Shown in pieces: positions 47,947-57,200 of a stretch of 64,000 nucleotides of DNA. This DNA comes from Sanderia malayensis (Eukaryota; Cnidaria; Scyphozoa; Semaeostomeae; Pelagiidae), in the NCBI GenBank assembly GCA_013076295.1, contig RQOL01000616.1, positions 496,001 through 560,000 of the forward strand. Direction: 5' to 3'. The notes below the pieces were generated by a model. That model worked only from the letters and a program-made list of their open reading frames with translations. It was not told the DNA's origin and did not search any database. The position numbers and the translations under genes are program-made. How positions within the stretch are numbered: position 1 is the stretch's first letter; each line of letters begins with the position of its first letter.

Positions 47947-48316
47947 ATATTATCAATTCAGGCCAATTTTTTATTTGTTTTTATCGACTTGTTAAATGTT
48001 TTTCTTTTCGTTCAAGTTGCAACCGAAGAGCTTTTTTTGGAAACAAGTTTATCCCGTGTAAGCGCAGCCTAATTGGAACGGTTCCAAATAGTTCAAAATG
48101 GGACCGTCTTCCAAATGGTTCAAAATGGTTCCAAATGGGACCGTTCCAAATTTCTCGTGTAAACGCAGCCTTGTGACGAGAGGAAACGTTTGAAAACACG
48201 AGAATTTAAATTTTTCAACAATCTTATGTTTAAAAATGTTAAATTTTTGAACATTCTTACCCATTACTGCTGAAATTTCTTAACCCCAGTATTTAAGAGC
48301 CGAGCCCTACGTTCTT

Positions 48317-48532
48317 GAGGGTCGTATAGGGGGGAGTCATGTTCCCCTGTTCCCTTATAGAAATTGCATATGTTCCCTCATTGTTCTTCGAAGAAATTTC
48401 CATTTTTGTGTTCCCTGATCCCTGTTTGCTATCAATGTTCCCTTGTTTCCCGTGTAATTTTCTCATGTTCCCTTGTTCCCTTTTTAATTTTGGGCATGTT
48501 CCCCTGTTCCCTGGAACCCCTATATGACCCTC
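48317..48532. mobile_element. 216-bp element with inverted ends and GTTCTT duplication
   Basis: GAGGGTCGTATAGGGG and CCCCTATATGACCCTC are inverted ends, flanked by GTTCTT on both sides (48311-48316, 48533-48538). The inside is degenerate repeats of CATGTTCCCTTGTTCCC. Confidence 0.75.
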
Positions 48533-48761
48533 GTTCTTATAAAATAGCTTTCTTATAAAAATACGTGTAGTTTGCGTTCATATGAAAATCTAATCTGGGT
48601 TGTAGTTTTAACTTGGGTTTGGGGCAACTCTGGTTGAGTTTGTGTGGTGTAAACAGGGCAATAGTCTGGATTTGTGCACAAATATTTTTACTTCAAATTT
48701 GCAGAGTTGATATATTTGCTACTTGCAGTTCATATTCAAACCTACGGTGGCCCATAACTGT

Positions 48762-48880
48762 CGCATCAAATTCAAACTCTCACATCAAATTCAAACTCTC
48801 ACATCAAATTCAAACTCTCACATCAAATTCAAACCTTCACATCAAATTCAAACTCTCACATCAAATTCAAACTCTGAGAA
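48762..48880. repeat. Left subterminal tandem array of the transposon
   Basis: Six to seven copies of a 19-bp unit (TCACATCAAATTCAAACTC; one unit has CCTTCA instead of CTCTCA). It faces inward as the inverse of the array at 53590-53978. Confidence 0.92.
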
Positions 48881-48987
48881 TGAAAGCGAGGCTGAGCACG
48901 TGGAGTGGATTGTGTTGTGTCCACTGAGCTCGTGAGCTGTTGTATGTACAAGGTCTCTTTTGAGTGTCTGAAGCTGAAAACAACGAA

Positions 48988-51677
48988 ATGTTTTGCCATT
49001 CATGTGGCAGTGAACTTGGCAAGCAAGCGAACTTTTGCGCACAATGTGGAGCAGGTATGAATATTAGCATTTACTTGTTTTTGAACACGAGCTTTCATTA
49101 CGAAACCATATTTGAATGAGGGCCTAATTGCCAGTTTGCAGAGTATGGCAGTGGCGCACCCAAGACATGTAGAAAATGTGCCGGTGGTGCCCCTGGACAA
49201 ACCACAAGGGCGTGGTTTTTTTGAAAACCACACCCCTTTAATTACTGGGAAACACCCATTTAAAAGTAATTCTAGCATCACAATCGTATCAGAAACGCTC
49301 CTGGATTCTTAAACAAACTCACGGAGGGCTCACGGAACCTGAATTCTTTTACAAAATGGCCTAAATGCACCTAAACATCCAGAAAATAGTTGGAATAGCG
49401 CACCTGAGTGGCGCACCCAACCAATATTTGGGATTTTGGCGCACCCGCACCCGCGTTGTAGGCCTGTTGGCGCACCCGAGATCTTGTTGAAATCGGCCAC
49501 ACTCTGCAAACTGGCCTAATTGCATGTGTGGAAGGTGGAATTGGCGCAGACCTAAGTCTGTAGAACAATGTGTGAAAATGATGAACAGTAAAATATGCAA
49601 ATTATTTATAAAATGATAAAGTGGATGTTTCATAAGAATACCTCATCTAAAACTGAAATCCAAATGACTTTTCCTACCACTATTGATGGGTGTATGTTGA
49701 GGGTTTTTTTCAATTGGAAATCATATTTTCACACTAGATGTAAAACTGGACAATGTTGGCCAAATGCCAGGATATCCTGCAGGCTCTTCAATGACAAATT
49801 GCTCTGTTGCAAGTTCTTCGAAAGAAGGCCCAGCTGGAATTGCACCTCGGTTCAAGTCTTTCCATGACTTCAAGTTGGGAAAAGGAAAGCAGTGGAAGGC
49901 CAAAGTGAACAGCAAAAAGGAAGCCAAGGATCCAGATGTGGCAATTTTCATAGGCCTGATGGAATGGAATCACAAGATTGAGAAGGTTAAAGCAAAGCGA
50001 GGAAAACGGCTGGCTTTGAAAGTCAAGAGTGGTATTGGCTATGAGGAATTTCTGGCTAAGGCCGAAGAAAAGTGGCGGGCATACCAAAGTGATCTTTATG
50101 ATGAAGATGAAGAATACATTCTTTGTTATGAAGATGGGCAGAGAGCCAACTTCCTGCCTGGCAGCAATGAAAAATTTACTCTGAAACGGTACAGGGAAGA
50201 GAAGGGTCACGATTACAATAGAATAACTCTTTATCTCTGCACAAAGACTGATTTCACACATGTTGAGAAGGATGTTGTCAGCGTAAGTGATGATGATTTT
50301 GATTTGGAATTTCCTGCCTTTAAAATAAGGAAAACAGAAACAAGAGGAGGAATAGAGCAGGTTGAAAGTGTTATTGAGAAACCTCACACAGAGAGTGATG
50401 AAAAGGTAGCCCTAGAGCTTCACAGAAGCCTGAATGAAGCAATCCTTCCAAAGCAGAGTATTGAAATCACAATGAACATAAACAGTGTCCAGGATGTTGT
50501 CAAGAGCCTTGCAAGCAAAGTGGACCGTTCAGAGAATTTATTGTTCACTGTTAGAAGAGGTGCTGATATCTTCAGAATTTTATCCTTGTGGCAACGTCAA
50601 GTAAGACTCGGAAGCCCAGAAAGAGCAATTCGTGTGCATTACCTTGGTGAATATGGAATTGACAGTGGGGCCATAGCCAAAGAATTTTTCTCTAATTCGA
50701 TTTCAGACATTGGGAGGCAGATGTTTCCATTTGGAAGTCCACTTTCCTCAACATTGCACGTGAAGAATGGAAATTTTAAGGCATGTGGTCAATTAGTTGC
50801 TGCTAGTATTGCACAAGGTGGGCCAGCGCCAACCTTCCTTGCAGAATGTGTATATAAACAACTCATTCACCCAATGATTGACATGAAAGAGCTGTGTGAC
50901 AAAAGCCTCACTGAGAATGAAAAGAAGCAGCTAACAATTTTAACTGCAGATCTAGATAGTAGCACAGATCAAATCATTGATCATGGATACACCGGAGTAA
51001 TTGATGTCAACCATATTGAAGAAATCAAGGGGTCAGTGATGGTCAGTATAGTAAGTCAGAGGGCAGTCTATTTGGCAGAGTTCATGGAAGGATTAAACCT
51101 GTATGGATTGAAAGATATCCTCTTGAAAAATGGAAGTGTTTGCAAAGAGCTATTTGTAAAAGGTGGTGATGATGGTATAATTAACGCCAACTATTTGTTT
51201 TCATTGCTTTGTCCAAACTTCTCAGAGATGGGTAGTACAAGGAGAAAGACTGAAGAGCATACCATGGACCTGTTCCAGGATTATTTGTTTCACCTTGAAG
51301 ACAACCCCCAAGAAATCAAAAGCCACTTGTCTGCCATCACATGGAATTATCCAGATACATCTGACGAAGGAGATGAAACAAAGAAACCAGAGAGTTTGGA
51401 TGAGAAGTTCGAAGAGATCAAAGCAAGTCCCAAAGCAGTTTTGAAGTGGATAACAGGTAGCTCGCACAAGCCACTGGATGGTGATGAAATGAAAATCAGT
51501 GTATTCTTCGATCACGAGTGTCTGGTACGAAACCCCACTCATAGAATATGTTTTCCTGTTGTGAGTGCCTGTGCAAAAGAAATAACATTTCCCACTGCAC
51601 ACTTCAAAACAACAGAGGAGTTTTATTCCCTATTTTCTTTGGCAGTTTCACAGGCACAGAGTTTTGGACGACCATGA
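48988..51677 (+). CDS. Transposon-borne zinc-ribbon + HECT-like protein
   Basis: Exons 48988-49054 and 49738-51677 give 668 aa. The first exon encodes a zinc ribbon (MFCHSCG, then FCAQCG). The long exon has a basic N-terminal part, then a HECT-like domain over the last 390 residues or so: VHYLGEYGIDSGAIAKEFF (N-lobe signature), and near the end VVSACAKEITFP, where the Cys aligns with the catalytic thioester Cys of HECT ligases. The protein ends 20-odd residues after an aromatic-rich helix, as HECT C-lobes do. In the family the Cys accepts ubiquitin from an E2; whether this copy ligates ubiquitin is inference. It is convergent with the integrase gene in the same transposon. Its intron carries a hAT-like MITE. 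No frame damage seen, unlike its partner. Confidence 0.82.
49131..49514. mobile_element. hAT-like MITE nested in the transposon's intron
   Basis: Ends CCAGTTTGCAGAGT and ACTCTGCAAACTGG are inverted and flanked by the 8-bp direct repeat CCTAATTG (49123-49130, 49515-49522). The inside repeats TGGCGCACCC motifs. 384 bp, noncoding. Its insertion postdates the transposon. Confidence 0.87.
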
Positions 51678-51927
51678 CTTCTAAGTTCCATTAAAATTTG
51701 AACCAAGTGGACAAACAAACAATGACCAGTGTTCCGTTTTGTAACGTTTTATTCAAACAATTGTAGTTTTTATACTTACTGTTCAGTGTATTAATTTTTG
51801 ATATTGTTCGGTTTATGCCTTATGATAGGTAGAAAATAATCAAATGTTCCCTTCTTGCAAGGGCAGGGCCTTCCACTGTTTACTCAAGCAGCTTGATTCC
51901 ACCGTGGTTGTTTATACCAAAAAATTA

Positions 51928-53486
51928 TCAGTTAATTTCATTAATTTTGTTCATTAGCTCTCTATTTAGAGTACAGGCTTCTTGCCATGTAGCAGGCTTT
52001 GGCGCAGACATTTCTTGGGCGATGTATTCAACGTATTCCGTATATTCACATACATCCAGGGTCAGTAGGTGATTCTTTGCATATGCTATATCAGCTGCTT
52101 CGACTGCTTTGATCAGATTCTCAGCGTTGTGCATTTCCGGTAGGAAAAACAATGAATCTGGGCGACCACTGACAGTTTCATGACGTGATCTTCTAATATA
52201 ATGTGTATTCCAATGCTCTTTAATGAAATCGCACTCTTGCTGCAGCAGTCCATGGAAGCTATGCCACAAACAAGCCTTGCTCAATTCGGAAGAAAGATCT
52301 ATCTCACCTTCTGATTCCATATCCTTAAACAAATTTCTCCACCAAATTGTCCTGTTTTTGCTGAAAAAAGACCACCACCCTTCTATTCTTTGATTCCTGG
52401 GGATGGAACGTACCTGTGTGATTCGGGATTATCGCGGAAAAAAGACTGCATTGTAGCTGCAAGACTGTTCTCAGTACCAAGATCAGACACCAATTCTGCG
52501 GGGCAGCCACCAAGTTTAGTTACAACTCCCAGATAATAAGAGCCAGGAATACTTGGGAAATTATTTGATTTGCAAACTTTTAGCCACAAAATACGTCTAC
52601 TGAAACCGTCGATACAGCCATGTATTGGAAATCCCCATGGCTTTAATTTGTCATACCCGTCCATATGCCAAGCATAGTTTGGACCTGGATTTATGTATTC
52701 TCTCCTTTTCAGTCGGCGAGCGCTTCTTAGCATGCATCCTTCTGGATCTAATTCACGTAACATTTCTTGGACTACGATTCTGGGAACCCGCATGCCTTCA
52801 AGCTCTAGAGTGTGCCAGACTGTCCGATAACCACCAGCTGATCCAGGGCCGTTTATGATGTCTGAAATTCTTGCCCGTGCTCTGATGAAAATGTCGTTCG
52901 TGAGTTGATCTCGTCTTTTCAGTCCATACTGCTTAAGCCTTCTGAGAAGAGTGCTGTAACTTATGCTGTGGTTGTAATATTTCGCGAGAAATTGAATTAT
53001 TTCTTCGTATTTGAATCCTCGGTTGAAATAATATCTTATTAAATCCTCTTCATTAAAGTTTGCTGGATTGTTCTCATCCTCGTACTCGTCATCCAGCATA
53101 TCATGTTCATGATTAGCATTGCCTCCAGTAGCTGTTTGCAAGGAAAAAAAATAAACTTAAAAATATTGACAATTCAAACATCTCCACCCACAAGGGACTT
53201 TCAGCATGTACTTCCAACACTTTTGTCAGGCACTAAAGAGGTGGCTAGACCCTATCTTCAAAGTTATGCTTATTTCTTCCAGGATCTGCGCAAAATGACA
53301 ACTAGCCGAGAAATGACAACTAGCTGGCCGGGGAATCTGAAGATTATTTTCTTCTAGGCCTATATATTATTCCAGCGCTACTTTCATTGGCATAAATATT
53401 ACATATATTTTGTTCTTACCTAATCCACATCTGGTACAAAAATTGGTATTTGCAATCAAGTCATGGCCACATGAAAAACAAAACAT
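51928..53486 (-). pseudogene. Transposon integrase (DDE, zinc ribbon), frameshifted
   Basis: Exon 53420-53486 (67 nt) encodes a zinc ribbon (MFCFSCG, FCTRCG). The second exon starts at 53131. It reads through an acidic spacer, a helix-turn-helix-like region (YYFNRGFKYEEIIQFLAKYY, YSTLLRRLKQYGLKRR), then an integrase catalytic core: WHMDGYDKLKPWG (first Asp), GCIDGFSRRILW, and SDLGTEN (second Asp). Near 52400 the frame runs to TAG, while the continuation NQRIEGWWSFF (catalytic Glu, Trp pair) lies in another frame down to the stop at 51928. A one-base deletion best explains it. A 17-nt GTACGT...CCCCAG stretch there is too short for an intron. This enzyme class cuts and joins the element's ends. 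It may be an assembly error; otherwise this copy is inactive. Confidence 0.82.
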
Positions 53487-53589
53487 TTTGTGTGAAGAGA
53501 ACGGCAGGCTGGATTCTGATGTACAGAGCAAATCAAGAGTCTGATGTATAGACCACGTGCTCAGCCTCGCTTTCATTCTTCGCTTGAAT

Positions 53590-53978
53590 TTGTTGGAGAG
53601 TTTGAATTTGATGTGAGAGTTTGAATTTGATGTGAGAGTTTGAATTTGATGTGAGAGTTTGAATTTGATGTGAGAGTTTGAATTTGATGTGAGAGTTTGA
53701 ATTTGATGTGAAGGTTTGAATTTGATGTGAGAGTTTGAATTTGATGTGAAGGTTTGAATTTGATGTGAGAGTTTGAATTTGATGTGAGAGTTTGAATTTG
53801 ATGTGAGAGTTTGAATTTGATGTGAGAGTTTGAATTTGATGTGAAGGTTTGAATTTGATGTGAGAGTTTGAATTTGATGTGAAGGTTTGAATTTGATGTG
53901 AGAGTTTGAATTTGATGTGAGAGTTTGAATTTGATGTGAGAGTTTGAATTTGATGTGAGAGTTTGAATTTGATGTGAC
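53590..53978. repeat. Right subterminal tandem array of the transposon
   Basis: About 20 head-to-tail copies of the 19-bp unit GAGTTTGAATTTGATGTGA, with some units reading GAAGG instead of GAGAG. It is the inverse of the left array at 48762-48880 and three times as long. Confidence 0.93.
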
Positions 53979-54231
53979 AGTTATGGGCCACCGTACAAAC
54001 CAAAGACAATTTGCTTTTCGCTCGCACATACAATTCTTTTGATATTTGCATTTTTCAAGCTATTTGTTTGTTATATTTTTTCTATTGGTTCAACTTATAA
54101 TCGAAACGGAAATGGCAATCAACCGTGAACTCGTAAAATCTTGTTGTTGGATTGTGAATTTGCTTTGAAGGAGATTAGATTCTAATCATTAGAATACGTT
54201 TTATATATTTGTCGAGAAAGTCGGTGAAGTC

Positions 54232-57200
54232 ATGAAAGTTGTACTCTCTCTAATCCTTCTGTTTGGTTTGGCCATTGCTGAAGATAACCTTGAGAATCTT
54301 TTGGTAAGATATTATACTTGCTGTATGATTTTAATTTCTACGGTCATGCAAAACGGTGACCTTGAGGCTGTGTGGTTTCCGTTCGTCTACTTGGGGCCTA
54401 GCGGAGAAGTTTTTCCTTCTCAAAGTTTGTAAATTGTCATTATATTCTGCCACAAGTCCATCATTAAGTAGATTAAATAGTGTGTAAATTGCTTAACAAC
54501 TTCTAGCTTTTATAAATGGAACTAAAATGTCTTCTGTCGCGCGTATTTTGGTTGTCTTGTCGCTTTCGGTAGAGGAAACCAAAAAACGAAACCTTTCGTT
54601 TATTTGTCTTGGCCATTAATGATGACGACATGAGACGATGTGGAAGAAGTTTTCGTTGTTCCAATGAGAATTTTTTATCAAAGGCATCGGAAAATAGAAA
54701 CAATAGGCCTATAAAAGGGAGACAAGGTTTGATGTTTTTGATGGCTTTCAATCGCAATGATCAACCAAAGTGTCAACCACGTTAAGAAAACAGTAAAACA
54801 GAAAACAGCACCTCTCCGTCTCCCTTGGCTTCTTTATCTCCTGTTGTTAACTGCTGAAATGTAAACATAGCGTCATTGTAACTGTGAAAAGATGTTGGGC
54901 CTGCAGACAGAATTATGATAGGAACCTTGCTACATGGATTTATCAAAGAAGGGCATTAATTTTATTTTGTCCAAGTTCTCTTTTGCCTCGTTAAATATTT
55001 TAAATTCTTAGGATGTAACTTAATTGAAGAAACAATTTCCTTATTGGTTCGGAGTGCTGTAATAATTTTAAAGATAAAAATAGACCAGAAGAAACACCCA
55101 TCTTGGGAAGGGTGTGGTATGTGGGTCCCGGGAGGCCTTACCATTACACCATAGACTTAGAAAGGACATCAAGACTAATTATTAAATATCAATGAAATCA
55201 ATGTTAATTGTTTTGATATTTCAACTCTCTGGGTTGTACTGGCAGCTCGGCCCTGAGAAATTATAATTTGAAGCAGGGTCCACAAATTAGTGATGTAGAT
55301 TTCTTTTACTTATGTGAGTTTATTTTAACATCTGTTTTATTTCCTCCCAGAATGAAGCCGTGAAAAAGTCAGGTAAAAACACCATTGTCTCTGTATGATA
55401 ATTTTTGAAACTGATTGAACACAGTTTATTAACTTTGTTATCAGCTTTTGTTGGCATAACACTGTTCATTGTGGCAATGCTGTCATTGGTGGAATGTTTT
55501 TGTTAACTATGAATGCAAAGCCATAATATATTATATTGCTTTATTCTTTCCTTTGTTAGCTTGCAATGGTTTCAAGTGCAATGGAAGGTATGAACAATGT
55601 GAAATAATATCTGGAAGCCCATTGTGTGTGAAAAAGTAAGGTTTTGCTCATTTCCATTTTTATTATTCTATTTTCCGAGCAAATGAACAGTGGTTGAACG
55701 AAGTTGAACAATATCATGAACAGGAAGTTATTCCAGATAACAATGTTTTTAAAGTTATCAAAGGTCAAACCACACATAGACTCAGGATCGAGGGTCAAAC
55801 CACACATAAACTCAAGATTGAGGGTCAAATCACACATAAACTCAAGATTGAGGGTCAAATCACACATAAACTCAAGATTGAGGGTCAAATCACACATAAA
55901 CTCAAGATTGAGGGTCAAATCACACATAAACTCAAGATTGAGGGTCAAATCACACATAAACTCAGGTTTAGCCAGGAAGGGGGAGCCCTTGATCATTCTG
56001 GTAGCTTAAACATGAAAGAACATTTGAATGAGTGCAATGAACAAATGAAATTTCATCTAAGGAGGGGAACTCCTTGGTATGCCCTTGACGATAAATCAAG
56101 AAAATCAAAATCAGAGAGAGAGAAAAATATTTGAGAAATTGCAGAATTATTTTCAGAATTTCCTGTTTGATGTCACATGTGCATTCATAGTTTGATTATT
56201 TTGCTTCAGAAAATGATATTATTTTTTGTCAATTTTATAGCTGCCCAGATTGCAGGATCAACACGAAGAAGAGTGAGCAAGTGTGTGGCAGTGATGGAAA
56301 TACATATGTAAATCATTGTCTCCTTCAACAGAATGAGTGCATGCAAAATACATTCATTGACAAATTGTGTGAGGGAAAATGCCCATGCGGTGAGATTATT
56401 TTTAATCAAGCTTTTGAGATTTTTGGTCAAGCTTTTGAGACTGACGTCCAATGACTTTCCTTAAATTATTTTGGTATTTTTATGATTCAAGTTAGTTTTG
56501 ACCACGTTGGCTCTTTCTATATTTTCTCAGATCCCAAAGAAGTTGTCGATATGGATCCAAAATTGGTTCACAAGTTGCAGAAGATGAGAATGCGAGTACA
56601 TTTGGAAAAAAGATTCAAAGAAGAAATGAAACTAGAATCAGCTTCAGAAAAAGTACATTTTTGGATTTTGCCTTTGTAGTATTATGTGCTAGTATAATTG
56701 CTTGTGTTTGCATAATTGCTAAGGAATTGGAATTCACATAATTGCTAGTATAATTGCTTGTATCTGTACTTCCAAGCGGTTATAGCAGCAATTATGGCAA
56801 TTCTAAGAAATGCTGTGTCGATTCTATATTTGCCTTCAATGCAAGCTTTGGCAATTTTGGGGAGCTTTGTAAAAATAAAGATGGTGCAAATGATGTAAAG
56901 TTGAAGCCTTAGTATGATAATCACCCAAAGAAATAAGCTGGGGTTTTATGGGTTTTGATCAATTAAAGAGAGTCAAAATGGAAGCAGAGCATGCAACAAT
57001 TTATAATCATTCAATATGAAAAACCTTTCACAAATAGATGAATTTAACAATCTTTGATCGGTACAGAATTTCAAAATTGCTTTGAAAATCGGAAACATAG
57101 CGAAACATAATAACTACTAAAGCTTTTCGTCTGACACTCATCGGAGTAGCTCTCTTTCTGACGTACTACTCCGATGAGTAGTAGATTATACAACATTATA

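Larger units (their letters stand above)
46411..48742. other. Intergenic region with small inverted-repeat elements
   Basis: No gene is supported. It contains the MITE at 47425-47946 and the small element at 48317-48532. A patch of ATGGTTCCAAATGGGACCG repeats (48075-48150) is bounded by two copies of GTGTAAGCGCAGCCT/GTGTAAACGCAGCCT. Confidence 0.6.
48743..53995. mobile_element. Complete 5253-bp DNA transposon encoding HECT-like and integrase proteins
   Basis: Termini are TACGGTGGCCCATAACTGTC and its reverse complement, flanked by the 6-bp direct repeat CAAACC (48737-48742, 53996-54001). Inside each end lies a tandem array of TCACATCAAATTCAAACTC (about 6 copies left, about 20 right). Next comes a shared inverted GAATGAAAGCGAGGCTGAGC plus ACGTGG, then an inverted copy of a 67-nt zinc-ribbon exon. 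The two genes converge near 51680-51930. The integrase-type transposase and 6-bp duplication recall the IS3EU group, but I cannot confirm this. Confidence 0.92.

Noticed and set aside
49788..50387. 199-codon minus-strand frame
   Set aside because: Antisense shadow of the HECT-like exon.
52391..52417. A 17-nt intron in the integrase gene (GTACGT...CCCCAG)
   Set aside because: Too short to be spliced, and removing it would delete residues expected before NQRIE; a one-base indel is simpler.
53367..54051. Frames reading SNSHIKFKLSHQIQT repeats
   Set aside because: Translation of the 19-bp terminal array of the transposon.
55556..56134. 146-codon frames on both strands with decapeptide repeats
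   Set aside because: The 30-bp intronic tandem repeat is open in all frames; the testican exons on either side splice past it in phase.
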